A stretch of 64,000 nt of DNA from Phlebopus portentosus (taxonomy: Eukaryota > Basidiomycota > Agaricomycetes > Boletales > Boletinellaceae): positions 682,001-746,000 of the forward strand of contig JAYXKI010000017.1 in the NCBI GenBank assembly GCA_037892935.1, in the 5' to 3' direction. Under the pieces are notes generated by a model that saw only the letters and a list, made by a program, of their open reading frames with translations, was not told where the DNA came from and ran no database searches. The position numbers and the translations under genes were made by a program. The stretch's first letter is position 1; each line of letters begins with the position of its first letter. Below, piece by piece: positions 46,548 to 59,227 of the stretch.

Positions 46548-48250
46548 TTAATCATGAATCGAGCGTCTAACGCGCGCCATGCGACCTCTATGGGCAGCGA
46601 ACTCTCGCCTTTCAGTTTGGTCCGCAGAACCATAGTCCCCGTGCTGCTCTCCATCCGTGCCAGGAGCACCATGGGCTACCCAGTCCTTCCACGCCACCCA
46701 CATCTGGATCACGAATGCCTGCCCCTCGGGACTCTTCTCACCCTCCGACACGAAGTTGTTCGGGTTCACTACTGGAGTGAGGTACCCATCGGAAGTGAAG
46801 TGTACAAAGTCCTTGAACGAGGATGGGTCGGTGAAGTCGTTCCCTTCCCCGGACTTGGGAGCCCAGAGTTTGCGCCGGACGTACTCCGCGTGGGGGATGT
46901 GAGTGTATGTTTCCGTGAGCAAGGCATGCCGGTAGACGGTCGATGCAACGAGAGCCGCGGAGGCGGCATCGACGAAGGTGCTTGGGTTGTTAGCGTAATT
47001 GTGGAACATACCATCTTCTCGCTATTTCATATAGATACGTCAGATTTCGCGTCCGGGTGGTGCAACAAACACAAATAGACTGAACACTTACCATGTAAGG
47101 GTATATCGCGTCGTGAATCTCAGACACCCAGTTCTTCAAGTCATATAGCTCGTGTTTTAACTCATATGCGTACTGGCTGTTCTTGATGGTCCCGTAAACT
47201 CTTAACATGCCAGCCGCAGCCCACCCATGACCCGTGCTCCAATAACCTTGGTCATCCCATGAGCCAAGTAAGACGTGTTTCCAGAGACCGCCAGCTGTCC
47301 AATCTCGGAGATACTTGCGATATAGCCTGCACTGGTTATACGCTTCCTCAACCATTGATTGATTTCCTTTCAGAACGCCATCATAGGCCAAAAATGGCGG
47401 CACCATGTATATAAAATCATTCCTATATAAGGAAAAGGATCCAGGACGTTGAATACCGTGAAGCGTGGCGCAAGTAAATACGGAGAGCTCACCAAAGTTG
47501 AGCTTCTTCTCTACGATGACTGATCGCACCATCAGTAGTTTTGGGGACCCCAGAAGACCAGAGAAAATCCATTTGGTCTTGAGCGGCTTGCCCAAAGTCA
47601 ATTCTGTCCGTGCTCTGTCCGGTCCAATTTGCGATGAGGGCGGTGACGCCGTTGCTCGCTGGATCTGCCGAACTACCTTCATCTGGGAAGAGGGGCTGCG
47701 GTCCCTCGTAGTCACCCTCTTCCAAAAGACGTGATCGGTTCACGACAATTTCGGTGATGATATCAAATACTGGCCTGAGCGAATCCGGCGCGTCATGAGA
47801 CGGAGGAACTTTTGTATCGTTGAATACGGAGAAGGAAGGCGTCTTCAGCTCAATGAGAGTCTGGGACTGTGTACCGTATTCCCAACTGCAGAAACCACGG
47901 TCAGTCAGCTTTCCGCAGAACAGTAGAGCTATAACGCAAAAGGCAAGGCAAAGCCATGTGGCGCAGACGATGCCAGCACGAGGCAGATGCGGCGCTCGTC
48001 CAGTTGAGCTTGGCACGTGTATGGAGGAGAACACGATGTCCTCGACAACCATGCTCATCGCAGGCATTGCACCCCGCAGAGAACGCAACCCAGAGTCGAA
48101 TAATCAGTACAACTCACCTATGACTTGTGACGTCTGCGAGCCGTTGAACCAAACAGCGATTTGGGTCTCAGTAAGGTTCGTCTCTGCCCGTCCGAATGGA
48201 AGGACTGCGAGGACAATGGCGAATACGCTCGCCACGAATGAAAACAACAT
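46548..48250 (-). CDS. Secreted six-hairpin glycosidase (GH88/GH105-like)
   Basis: Minus strand. Solid exons: 48250-48118, 47885-47493, 47422-47092 and 47021-46548. Phases of exon 1 (ends +1) and the 47885 exon (needs +2) do not match, so one more short exon lies in 48117-47886. The protein starts MLFSFVASVFAIVLAVLPFG, a signal peptide. Body blocks: EYGTQSQTLIELKTPSFSV, ASNGVTALIANWTGQ, DGAISHRREEAQLWNDFIYM, VPPFLAYDGVLKGNQSMVEE, AYNQCRLYRKYLRD, GSWDDQGYWSTGHGWAAAGM, MFHNYANNPSTFVDAASAAL and SPEGQAFVIQMWVAWKDWV. The repeating helical hairpins and the WSTGHGWAAAGML block fit an (alpha/alpha)6-barrel glycosidase related to unsaturated glucuronyl or rhamnogalacturonyl hydrolases. Several NxS/T sequons agree with secretion. 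Substrate is inferred as plant or extracellular polysaccharide. Exact CAZy family is uncertain. Confidence 0.78.
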
Positions 48251-49603
48251 GTTGGGACACGAACAAGAGTATCTATTACTGCCTCCGCGCAATCCGATTT
48301 AACTATGTTTGCCGCTGTCAGCCTCGAGGATACTGCCAGCCGAATCAAGGCACCAACCTTGAAAGAAAGAAAGGAATGGCTGTCGAACAGAAGTCGACGG
48401 GGATGAGGATGACCACAGAAAAGAGCGTGGCGAAAAGAAAAGACGAAGACTTGTCTATATTCGACCCCTCCAATCAAACATTTATACCTACCAGAATGGA
48501 TGTTGAGTATCGAGATTGGAAAAACCGAGAAAGGATAGGCATGATCGGTCTTCACGTGAAGTTCTGATCAACCCGTCCCGCCAAGACACGATCAAGTACT
48601 GGTCAAATCTATCATATGGCAATGTTTGCCTCCCGATCGGCCTGATATCAAGTTGTAATTTTGTCTGGGTCGGAAAGGCGCAAGTTGCACCTAATTCACG
48701 CAAACGAATCGGTCGGATTCTAAACGGGACCGTCCAGCAAAGTGACAGATTTCCAGTGATTCGGGGATGTCATTGACGGGATTATTTGATTGTGGAGGCA
48801 CTGAAGCCTCATATGACCTTGGAAAACGTGTTATCCACTTCTCCTATCCTTTACCCATAGAGCTTGAATGCCAACATGTTCAGCGGCGTTAACGCTGTTG
48901 TAAGGTTTCGCAACTTGATTTCACGTTGCTTTACGGAGTAACGCGCACCTGAATCGTTTTTGCGACGCGGGCGAAGATCGCCAAGAATGGACGGGCGCAG
49001 ATGCTAAATAGTGCCTTGGCAAGACTAACCGGGTTTATTCAGCAACATAAAAAGATGTAGGCAGGGTTGTTGCTTTGGGGCGTTCATGTCAGGGTTGTTA
49101 GGACTTTCCCGACTTTGCATCTTCGCGGCTTCAGTAACTGTTTCATAAAATCTATTATGAAGCCCACGCTAAGCCGGCTTTGACCACCAAGAACAGAAGA
49201 AAGAACATACGAATGAGTTCTTCCATCGCAGTCCAAGCAAATCCATCATCAGGGAAACGGTTGCTTGCGGTTCTCTGACTTTGCTCATTGCGCAATTCAG
49301 TCGCACAATCAGTTCCTACATAGTCCTGCTCCGCCAGCCTCTTTCGGTTGATTGGTCTCTGATGAAAATCAAAAGTCACTCTGGGTTTCTCTGAGATATT
49401 GCAGGCAGGCAAGCCTGGCAAGTATTGTAGTTGAAAAGAAAAGAGCGTCACGGTCACGATTCTTCCTTCGGCAGTTTCCGGATTATTCACTGAACTACGT
49501 GATCGACTGCTCCATGTATGGAAATGCTAAAGAGTGTATAGCAGCGACACGAGACGGTGCTTGTTGGTTGGACTGTACTTTGTTCATTAACCACCATAAT
49601 AAT
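48251..49603. other. Divergent intergenic region
   Basis: About 1.35 kb between the six-hairpin glycosidase (minus) and the M14 gene (plus). Open frames of up to about 145 codons on the minus strand (48118-48555) overlap the glycosidase leader and have no motif. Nothing else recognised. Confidence 0.5.
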
Positions 49604-51473
49604 ATGCATAATCTACGTGTGCTCACAACTTCACTGGCCATATCTTCCGCTTTCTCTTCAGTATTCTTCGCTCAGGATCAAGACAGCCTACAGGCCTTAT
49701 TATCAGGCGGAAACCAATGGAACGTTGATTCAGAAAATCATGATGCTCCTTTACAGCCAGTTCGTTGCACATCTCATATCTACACTCTATATCTTATTGT
49801 TTGCAATCTGATCAGAAACATCCTATACCTCCAAATCGAGGGAATGGCTTTGACCCATGGAATTTATCATCCTTGACGAATACAATATATCACGACACAT
49901 ACCATCCATTGTTTGAAATCGACGAGTACATGGAACATTTGGCTGCGCTCTACCCTACGAACGTCAGCGTATCTGAGCTGGGTCACTCTTCGGAGGGTCG
50001 AGAGATGTATGCCATGCGAATATCTGGTGGTGCGACCGTAGATGGGAACGGGCGGAGGATTGTGAAGAAGGGCTTTGTGATTTTCGGGGCTCAACACGCC
50101 AGAGAGGAAAGTACATTAAAGTTTCTGATGCCTCCCTGTTTCCATTGTTCGGAAGCTTATCGTCCTATGTTTATGCTTTCAGTGGGTTGCGTCAGCATCA
50201 GCTCTTTACCTGGCACACGCACTACTCGCCAACTCTTCCGAACCTAATTCCATTTCTCGTCTTTTGGATAGCTTCGACTTCTACGTCCTTCCCGTGCCAA
50301 ACCCTGATGGCTACGTGTTCACATGGGAGAGTGATAGATTGTGGTATAAGAACCGGATGTCTCTAGGGCCGAATGAGGCGTGCCGAGGTTTGGATATGAA
50401 TAGGTACTTTGTACACTTCTTGTTGTTGACTTCGTGATGAACCTTCCGTCGTGCTGATTTTCATAACTATCTCTGCAGGAACTGGGTACGACTTGCATCC
50501 ATTGGGACTCTGAAGTGTCTTACTGAGATCCTCATAGGGATATCACTGGTCACCATCAGACAGGTCACTCATCGAGGAAGAGGAAGACTTAAATCTCGAC
50601 TTGACGGATTTTGATGACGACGAAGACATCGGTGCCGTCAAGAAAAAGAAGGGTAAAAAAGGTAAGAAGAAGAAGCCAAAGAAGCCAAAGAAGAACCGGC
50701 CCGCGCCCGCCGACCCATGTTCGCACTGGTTTCCGGGGCATCGTCCGTTCGAAGCGCCAGAAGTGAACAATATCGCAAACTATATCATGCAGCTGCCCAA
50801 TTTACATGTGTTTATCGATTTGAGGAGTTACGGACAGATGCGTGAGTGACTCTTCTCTTCTCTTTCGTTTTTTTTGCGATGTGGTATTGGACGAGGATTG
50901 ACTGTTTAGCTAACTGATATGGACGATATAGTGAGCTGGCCGTATTCCTATGCATGCGATACCCTTCCCGCGGATGCAGAGGACCTCTACGAAGCCGCGC
51001 TCGGCGCAGCATACGCAATGAGGAAGAAGCATGGGACTGTTTACACCGTACGTCACACACCCCCTTCTTCACATCAGATTAATCACCGCTCGGTCCTATG
51101 ACTCCATGACTCCCATTGATGCATGCAAATGATGTACATATGAATGACGTTCGTTCATGGACGACCCAGACCGGGAGCCTATGCTCAGCCCTCTATCCCG
51201 CGCCGGGGAACATCCTCGACTGGATGTACGCCTCTGCAGGTATCAAATACTCGTATGCGGTGCATTTACGGGATACCGGCACAGTACGTCTTCCCCTCTG
51301 CATATCATATATCTATCAACATTCTAAAATAAACCGTGTGTTGATTGTGTATCCGTTATATTATTTTATAGTATGGCTACTCCTTACCACAAGAATGGAT
51401 CAGACCGGTTGGCGAGGAGACGGCTGCTCTTGTTGAGTATATCGTTAAATTCATCCTTAGCCCTGCAAAATGA
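49604..51473 (+). CDS. M14 metallocarboxypeptidase-like protein, ECM14 type, likely inactive
   Basis: Eight exons: 49604-49759, 49816-50106, 50183-50403, 50479-50485 (7 nt), 50538-50841, 50932-51047, 51170-51283 and 51372-51473, about 436 residues. The N-terminus MHNLRVLTTSLAISSAFSSV looks like a signal peptide. Carboxypeptidase blocks: HPLFEIDEYMEHLAALYP, SVSELGHSSEGREMYAMRIS, GAQHARE then WVASASALYLAHALL (zinc His-x-x-Glu), VLPVPNPDGYVFTW, KNRMSLGP, CRGLDMNRNWGY, CSHWFPGHRPFEAPE, FIDLRSYGQM, SAGIKYSYAVHLRDTGTYG and EWIRPVGEET. The third zinc ligand (His in DxHSYSQ) is Arg, and the catalytic Glu before LRDTG is His, so peptidase activity is unlikely, as proposed for yeast Ecm14. A Lys-rich stretch (KKKKGKKGKKKKPKKPKK) after an acidic run is inserted. 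Likely a secretory-pathway protein in cell-wall assembly. Intron 2 has no GT donor (GAGAG then GAAAGT). Confidence 0.86.
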
Positions 51474-52766
51474 ACGTTGGAGCAATATTGTGTTGACCTA
51501 TGCCGCATGGAAAGCTTGTTGGGTTTCATTTGTACTGCATATTGTATCTGCTATGTTTTCTCTTCATCCTATGCTCTTCTTGAATTATTTAGTACTTTGA
51601 TTCATTGAAGGGTCCCAATGATTACGAAGCAGGAAACTTGATATCCCGCTCACCTCTGCGGTCTGCACACTCTGAAAATCAAACTAAACCATCGATCAAC
51701 CGCAAACCGGAAGGACGGCATGAACCTGGAATCAGAAGAAAGAAATTCAATCCACATTTATGAAAGCATACGCAATAGCATAGTCAGCTACATCGAGCAT
51801 CGAGCAGAGGGAAAGAGGGTTTACAATAGACGCAATAGACAGTTAGGTGGACAGATAGACGATCCGGAGTGGGAGTCATTACATATACGGAAATGGAATG
51901 AAGTGCTGATGAATATGAACGAGGAGAGGATATGATGTAGAAAAGAGAGATAAGTCCAATGAATATGCATCGAGAAGGAGAGAAGGAAGAGGGTGGCGGA
52001 TGAAACTGCGTGGTTGGGTGGAGATGAGGGCGAGAGGGTGAGGAGAGGAAGAATAGGGACGTAAAGGCGAGGAGATGATGAAATTCGTGTCGATGCAAAA
52101 AGAACTGGACAATTGAAAGTAGAGAAACGGTGCTGTACGTGCGGTAAGAAAAGCCAGTTGCAAAGTCAACAACACAGAAAGAGGAAAGATAAAAGAAAAG
52201 AATAAAAGCGGCACAGGACGTGGTTGCCGCTATAATAAGGCTGGAGGGTGAAAAAGAGAAAGTAAAAGTAGCCGTTGCCTGGCGAAGTGAAAAATATATA
52301 TATAAACAGGACTAAGCTAACAAATAGGAGAGTCAGGACCACCAGAATGGAGAACTTCTTGATGAAAGGTGGAGATGGTGGAGGTAGAACAATTATCTCT
52401 GGTTGCGGTGTAACGTAGAGACAACGGATCTCATCTAAGCGGCGTTGATAATAATGCTGCGTGTCTCGTGGAAGGACGCCGAAACCCTCCTGACGATAGT
52501 ACAAAGTCACTTGATCGTTCAAAATAGCCTTTCCGGGGCCGCTCAAAACGGATTGTCGTATTTTATAACAAAATGGAGCATAGGTTCTTGAGCGGCATCG
52601 TATCGGAGTAATGACGAGTGTAATAATGTATAACGAATGCGACTGCGATCACATCACATGTTGTTAGTGCGGGAATGCATAAACACCGATCACGATTTCA
52701 CGTACTCACCGAAAGTCGCCTCCGTGTCCTCCTGACATATATATATCCACTCAAGTGGACTCTTCT
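51474..52766. other. Convergent intergenic region with a possible small membrane-protein frame
   Basis: About 1.3 kb between the M14 and ATG13 3' ends. On the minus strand 52546-52166 an open frame lacking an ATG reads LNDQVTLYYRQEGFGVLP, DTQHYYQRRLDEIRCLYV and then a strongly hydrophobic helix (FSILVVLTLLFVSLVLFIYI). It could be a 3' exon of a tail-anchored protein, but no start, splice partner or family was recognised. Confidence 0.35.
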
Positions 52767-55700
52767 CTACGACCCTCCATCTTGCTGCTCCGGCCGCTCG
52801 AAGCTCATTCTTCCGACAGCCTCCTCAGATTCTAGACTTGCGTTCCCAACTGAAGCTCCAGACCCGCGCGATGCGCGGCCTTGTTCGTAGAAGAGTCGTG
52901 CACGCTCCATATCGCTGAGCGCAGAAGCCGACGATCCAGTCGAGTCCGTCCTCAAACGACGATTATCCCAGACACTGATATTCTCCCCTCCTGAACTGCC
53001 TCCTGGCGTTCCAGTAAATCTTCTGCGAGGTGCGAGCTCGGAGCCGGAGCTGGAACGCGTCTGACCTGGCGCAGAGGAGGGTCGATCAGTTGGAATGCTA
53101 CTGCTAGCACTGAAAGATGGCGTTCGTAAGTGGGCGGCCCCTGGGATAGGGAACGTTGGGCGCGCTGGGAAGGGTGACGACAGGGCTGGCTCTGGGTCAG
53201 AAGCTGCTCCTGCACTGCTGGGCCGACGCGCTACAAGATCCATGCTTGTCCGGAACGCATTGTTCAAAGCCCTCAATCGCTCATCAAGGTGACTCAAGAT
53301 AGGTGCGCCAGTTTGTCTCGGATTTGGCTCCTCTCTGGCTTCGGTATCTGCAGTGGCTGCTTCACCAGCAAGGACAGTCCCTTGCTGTCCTTCAGAAAAC
53401 GTTCTATTATGTCCAGGGACCGCAGCTGGTTCTTGCAAACCTTGTGCCTCCGAAGTCTGAGTTTGCCGAGTCTGTTCAGGAAGTCCCGTCCCAGCAGGAA
53501 TCGCTCGTCCAGCCAGACCTGTCTCGCTCAATGTTCGTTCACGATCATGCCTCGTATTGAACCCTCCTCCAATCGGCTTGCGAGCATCAATGTCCTGCAC
53601 AAAGGCAGAGATGTCGTCATCATCCGTGTTTGTGCTTAAATAAGAAGCACTCTGAAAGAATTAAGAATTCGTGAATAAACGGTTGAATGACGATCAAAAC
53701 GAATGGTTCAGCACGTACCCCAGGACGTTCAGGATCCTTGCCCTTATCACCGCTACCGGCACTCCCTTCACTGCCAGCAGCTCCATACCTGTATCCAAAA
53801 CTGCTAGAGTACCTCTTCGCCGAGGAGGAGCAGCCAACGGCTCTGTACCAGACGTGACAATTTCGGCAGAAGGACTCGGAGCTGTGGGTGAGGGAGTATA
53901 ACGCCGCTCGCCAAGGCTAGACGGTGCGGAAGGTGTGGGCGGAGACGGCCGTAGAGGTAGGACTGGTGAAGACCCCGCTCGATATGCAGTAATCGGCGAG
54001 CTCGGTCCGGCGCCGGTGTCTCCACGTCCTCCTGTAACCCGCATACTTGTGGGCGACGGCGGAACGGCGGCGGAGGTCCGACCTGCAGGGGCTGCTGGGA
54101 GAGATGGACCCGCGAGAGGCGATGCATGCCGTAAGGACGGAGAATTGCTGTACAATGACGGCGATCCTGAGGAAAGCGTACCCGACTTGAATGGGCTCAC
54201 AGTCGTAGATTGTCGACGAATTAGGAGAGGAGCTGGAGTTGAAGGTAGGTCCTTAAGTGCGATCTCAGTACATTGATTATATAGTCCCATTTGAAGAGTG
54301 AGATTAAACATACCGATCCACGGCCCATGCTTTCCCGCCTCACGCGAGCGAGCGAAGGCAGACTCTCACGACCCTCTTCGCGCGAGTGACGTGAAGATGA
54401 GCCGATTGATCCCGCAGAAGCTGCACCAGCCGCAGCTTGCGCAGATATTGACCGTTGCACGGGTCCTGCACTCGGCAAAGGGACGGTGCGAGATCGTGGA
54501 CTTGTGCTTGGAAGCGAAGTAGGACTTCCTGTTGCTACGGGATTGCTCGCTGGAAAGACAAATCTATCCGCGATGCTGGATGTTGTGCCTGTACCAAGAG
54601 CGAGCCCGAGTCCAGTCTTATCTCTGTCTGTCCTGTCCCCAGGAGGGGAATGAGGAAGAGTGGTACGCATGGGTAGGCTTCCCGGAGATCCTGAAATACT
54701 CTCACGTTGTGAAGTGCGCGCAAGGGTCGGGGTGAATTCTGGGCCAGCGTCAAGAGACAGGAAGCGTGAAGAAAGGAGTGCCTCCACGGTGTCGATCTCA
54801 AAGTGCGGTGCCTTCAAGTATGTGACGGAGACAGAAAAGACGCCCATAGGATGCGTGACTGGCTCGAAAGTATGAGTTGCTGTGTCTAAAGGGGGAGCAC
54901 TCGGTGACAATGGTTCATCTGAAAGTAGTTGTTCAAAGTTTGATTGAGAACAAAAAGCTATGAATACGGATCAGACATACCGAATCCCAAATAACCATTA
55001 TCGTCAGCTGAACTATCTATTCCTCGAGCGCGAACGCGCAGCATGAGGCCTAATTGACCGTTCCGGGCGCCTTGACCAGGGCGTCTACGTAGGCGCTTGC
55101 AAATCCTCCATACGGGGAGGACATGAAGCAGTGTATACAGGCTGCGGATCACGGACATGATGTGTTTGTATACCGTTGCGAGTGTCACTTCGCCAGTACT
55201 CATCTGGGAGGATGACGGGGACCCGGAGTTAGACATGACGAAAGCAAGCGTCCATCGCTCGAGTAATACGTGAGCAGGTGTTGGTTCTACACGCTGACGC
55301 GATGAATTGGGGGGGTGTTGTACCAGCACCTGCTTATCCGTTAGCTCCGGAACGGTTCAGAAGAACCAAGAGCTCCAGAGGCGGAGGCGGGGCCCTAAGT
55401 TGCGAGATAGACTTGTACAAGCGGGTGTGTTCCCTGGACAGGTCCGAGTCTGTTGTTTCTATGTTGAACTGTGTATGGTGTCAGTGTATCCTAGCCAAAC
55501 AAAAATAAATGAAAGGTGTAGTCGGACGAGCTCTTATTGGAACACAACCGTCGAAATGATAGAACAAGCTTGCGTGCTTGCTTATTTTGCAACATATATT
55601 GCTAGAAATTGCAACACGCCAGAAGATCCCAGCAAGTATACAACTTCGCGATAAGGCGGAAGAAGTAACGCTGAGACACTCACCCACTTGTCGACCTTGG

Positions 55701-55818
55701 CGTCCTCTCGTGGCTCAGACAGGACATTTCGAGCACTGTCGATGACCGACACGAACTTTGAGAAAAAGCGGTGAGCAATCTGGTCGGCCTTCTGTTGTGC
55801 TGTTGATTCCTGCGACAT
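52767..55818 (-). CDS. ATG13: Autophagy-related protein 13
   Basis: Minus strand, exons 55818-55684, 55468-54981, 54918-54314, 54251-53719 and 53651-52767, about 880 codons. Regulatory subunit of the Atg1 kinase complex that starts autophagy. N-terminal HORMA domain: IAHRFFSKFVSVIDSARNVL, VDKW then FNIETTDSDL, PPPPLELLVLL, ELTDKQVLV, RVEPTPAHVLLERWTLAFV, and EPVTHPMGVFSVSVTYLKAP with FEIDTVEALLSSRF. The rest is a long Ser/Pro-rich disordered region with GERRYTPSP and YSSSFGYRYG, then the conserved Atg13 block YLSTNTDDDDISAFVQDIDA and RKP, followed by a low-complexity tail. The tail is where TORC1 phosphorylation and Atg1/Atg17 contacts occur in yeast. Frame breaks: one extra base near 55351-55352, within the HORMA domain, and one missing base near 53812; both leave exon lengths 1 off, and they are probably sequencing errors. 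Confidence 0.9.
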
Positions 55819-57026
55819 TGCCTGGAGAGACAGTGGACGATCGGGAGACAAGGGAGGTAAGCAAGCAAGGAATTGGGGAATATCAAGCGAAGGCGACCAT
55901 CAGGAAATAAAGAAAGGAACAAACACGCAAAGTAAGTCTATTGATGTGGTGGTGGTGGTTGTGAATCAAGATGAGTCGCTGCACGTCGTCGAGGCTCGCT
56001 TCGTCGTGTTCAGCCCTCGGGAGCGCGGGTCGTGACGTCTGGCGCCAAGGACGCGCGCACGCCTTAGGGAAGTCACGTGATTTATGCAAATCCGGTGATC
56101 ACGCCATATCGGGCAGTCTGGCATCTTCCGCTAACGTTATGTAATCGACCGTTTGATCCTTTCTCTGCCCAGTTTGCCTCGTTTCATCCTTCCACATCTA
56201 CTTTTATGTTCTCATTAGAGTTGTCTAGCACCAAATGCGCAGCTGACTGACTCTGCCTGACTCGTACTAGGTCACGTAAAAGAACATCAGCATCTAATGA
56301 TTAAATGAACGCTTACTACCGGCTCGGAGGCGATTTCCATCTCGAGTCATACTTGCTCGATCTGGTGCATTAGAAGATTATCGATGACTGCTGGCTCATT
56401 GTTCTTAGGGTTCTCGATCAAGGGCGAGAAGATTGGCTCAACAATTCTCCAAAGTTTTGGATGAATCGGATACCCGAGTATGCAAGGCCTGACAAGGAAG
56501 TATTGGACTTAAAAGGTGGGAGGGCGCTTAAATTAGCTTAGGAAAGAATTAGCAACAACTGATAGGGGTAGAATCAGAAGGTCCCCTGTATTTGTTTAGG
56601 ATCTCCTATGCGCTAAGGAATCCAGAGCTTGGCGTTCCTGTCCGGGTTGCCGGATAATTTTAGGCGTCGGTAACTCAGTCTCGCGTTCATATTTACACCA
56701 GAAAGTGTCTGTAGCAACGTGCTTGTGGTGATTTCAATTGGTCCGCACAATCGCCGTCGAAATATCGCCTGTACTCAGCTGCATTACCTGGAAGCAATGC
56801 TAATAGTCCTCGCTGTGCTTTGGAGCAATTGCCTGTTCTTCTTTCATGTCTATTCTGGAATCTATCTCTAACATTCTTCATGCTTTCCCTGGTCGTTTCT
56901 GCCGAAACCAGTGAGTAGACTTAGTTCTTATGTTACTCAATTAGCGAAGATATGAAGATTTAGATTGGGTATCTTTTAGTTAAGACTAAGGACGGTTTTC
57001 GTATCTCTTCGTCGTCAATACGCCAC
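55819..57026. other. Intergenic region upstream of ATG13
   Basis: About 1.2 kb between the ATG13 start and the 3' end of the first GH105 gene. No gene, RNA or repeat recognised. Confidence 0.5.
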
Positions 57027-58639
57027 CTACAACTTTTCGTGCTCGATGCTAGCAAGAACGAAGGCAGCTAGTCCTTTCAAATCATCAGTATCGACCGATT
57101 GCGAGATGTAATACTACGCCAATATCAGTGCAAGAGATAGAGTACATCAAGGAAATTAACGCACTTGGAAGCTTCCGTCCTGGTCTAGGCTTCCTACCTG
57201 TATGAGCAAATAAGGTCAGTAATTGTTAACCAAAAGACGGATTTGAAACACGCATGAACGTACGTGGACTGTTCCTTGCCAGCTCATCGTCCCGTCGCCA
57301 TTATCCGTAACCCAGTGATCCAACATATATTCATATGCAGCTTTTGCAGCTGCAACGATCCTCCCGTCAGCATCGTCCAAGAAGCCCAATCTCACCGCTT
57401 TCAAGAGAGAATATACAAACATCGCAGCGCCGCTGCTTTCATAATAGTTCCCTTCTCGTCCAGGCTCTGTGATAACTAACCACCATGCAGGGTCAGCCTG
57501 CTCGATGAGCTTCGGTGCAAGCGCGTGGAGTTGCTTTAACGCGGTTTTGTGCAGTTCTTGAGTTGGAGGAACAAATTCGAGCAAGTCGACGAGAGCCATG
57601 AAGTACCAGCCGACTGCACGGTCCCAGACTTCTGGAGAATGGCCACGATCCGGAGAGGCCCAAACGGTGCTGAACGATGCGTCATACCCGTGGTAGAGAA
57701 GGCCTGTATAGTTCGCATCGCTTGGTAATTGTATTGTATGGTTGAACATTAGAGAAAGCTGCAAATTGACGTCGGCTGAACTTTGATTAGTGCTTATGTA
57801 CACAGACGGATTAGAGGACTTCACCCCATGCTGTTTGGTTCTTGCTCTCAAAACGGCTTGTGTAAAATGCGTAGAAGACGTCACCCTAAATCATGAAGCG
57901 AGGCAAACCCTGAGATCGGGCATAGTGAGATCAATATTGTGAAAACCGACCATGTACACTCCGTCGAGCCTTCAAATCATAATTAGAAATACTTCCACCC
58001 GGCTTATTGAGAAATTTCAGCGTACGCACCATCCTTGGTTGGGATATCTTTGCTTGTGCCAAAACTGGCCTTCCACAGTACGAGGATGAGTATCAAGCTG
58101 TGCTCTCAAGACATCTGCACTGGCCTTGTACTTCTCGTCACCTGTTTTATCGTACCTGTCGAGAAGAAAAATAAATAAATAAATGATCAGTTGCATATTC
58201 GGTGTTCAGTCAGCTTACAAATAGAGAAACGTAGGTCCAACTCTCAAGTGATCAAGTTGGTACTCCGAGACACTAATACCGTAGATTTGCAGTAAGTACG
58301 CGAACCCCGATACTTAGAATACAGTTAGACGTACTTATAAGCAGCAATGGTCCTCCCATCATCGCTTAAAATAGTATCTGCTCCAAGTCTGATATAATCA
58401 AAGTAGGACTTATTCCCAGTAGACTCATAAAGTAGTCGTAGAGCCCATTGAAATTCTCCATGTTCGTAACTGACACCCGGTATGCCGTTCACGAGACCGT
58501 TTCCCTGTCCGCGCGCGATTCCAGAATCAGCAGCCCAGATAGCGTAGGAAGGAGGAGCGGTAGCTTTCGCTATATCAAATGGGATTGCGAAAGAGAGAAA
58601 TAGAGTTAGAGTGGATGCTGAGATGATTACTGTCAACAT
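57027..58639 (-). CDS. GH105-type unsaturated rhamnogalacturonyl hydrolase, tandem copy A
   Basis: Minus strand, several exons, from ATG at 58639 to TAG at 57027. Starts MLTVIISASTLTLFLSFAIP, a signal peptide; the frame is open further upstream but this ATG gives the secreted form seen in copy B. Blocks in order: YAIWAADSGIARGQGNGLVN, VSYEHGEFQWALRLLYESTG, GADTILSDDG, SEYQLDHLRVGPTFLYL, KASADVLRAQLDTHPR, NQGWLDGVYM, WDDVNLQLSLMF by analogy with copy B, NYTGLLYHGYDASF, WASPDRGHSPEVWDRAVGWY, FMALVDLLEFVPPTQELHKT, EGNYYESSGAAMFVYSLLKA, then a last exon ending AAFVLASIEHEKL. These fit the (alpha/alpha)6 barrel of GH105, which removes unsaturated uronic acids from pectin fragments; the HSPEVWDRAVGWY block corresponds to the family's W-R-x-N/V-GW catalytic region. 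It probably acts outside the cell on pectin breakdown products. Confidence 0.84.
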
Positions 58640-59227
58640 GGGAGCAACATGAATGGGAGAAGAACTCCTGGACAGTCGCCGACAGCATGGTATAGGTGAA
58701 TAAATACTTCCTTTGCTCATACTCGGAAGAAATTCGCTTGCATCGTCAAAGAGCACCGTAGAAGACGACCGGTCCGGGATGGCGATCCAGAATGTATGCG
58801 CAAAATCAACAGAAAAGTGAAAGCTATTCGTCTTTCAGTGCTATCAAGTGACCTTGGACCAATTACTTCCTAAGTTTGCAAATCCCACGGGTAATTAACT
58901 GCCGGATCGGCGGATTCTTAAGGACCGCACATATAGGCAAGTACACACGGTCAGGATGGTTCATTCTGTTAGAAAACTGCCAAGGGATGCTTGACGAGTA
59001 AGAAGTTGCGCATCATGGTCGGAAGCAAGTCACAGGGTTCCAGAATAGACCGGGGTTATTCAATGATCGGCAGTCTATGCAGGGTAACGATATTGGCCGG
59101 TCCGTCTGTTCTGAAGACTGTTTCTGTGTCAGGCTAAAAGTTAATGACCGCTTATGAATTGCAGAGTAAAGAAATGTAACGTTAGATGCACAGCAGTCAA
59201 TTGTGCCACGTCTTCCGCCAGCAGCTT
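58640..59227. other. Spacer between tandem GH105 genes
   Basis: 588 bp, the presumptive promoter of copy A and 3' flank of copy B. No gene or repeat recognised. Confidence 0.55.
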
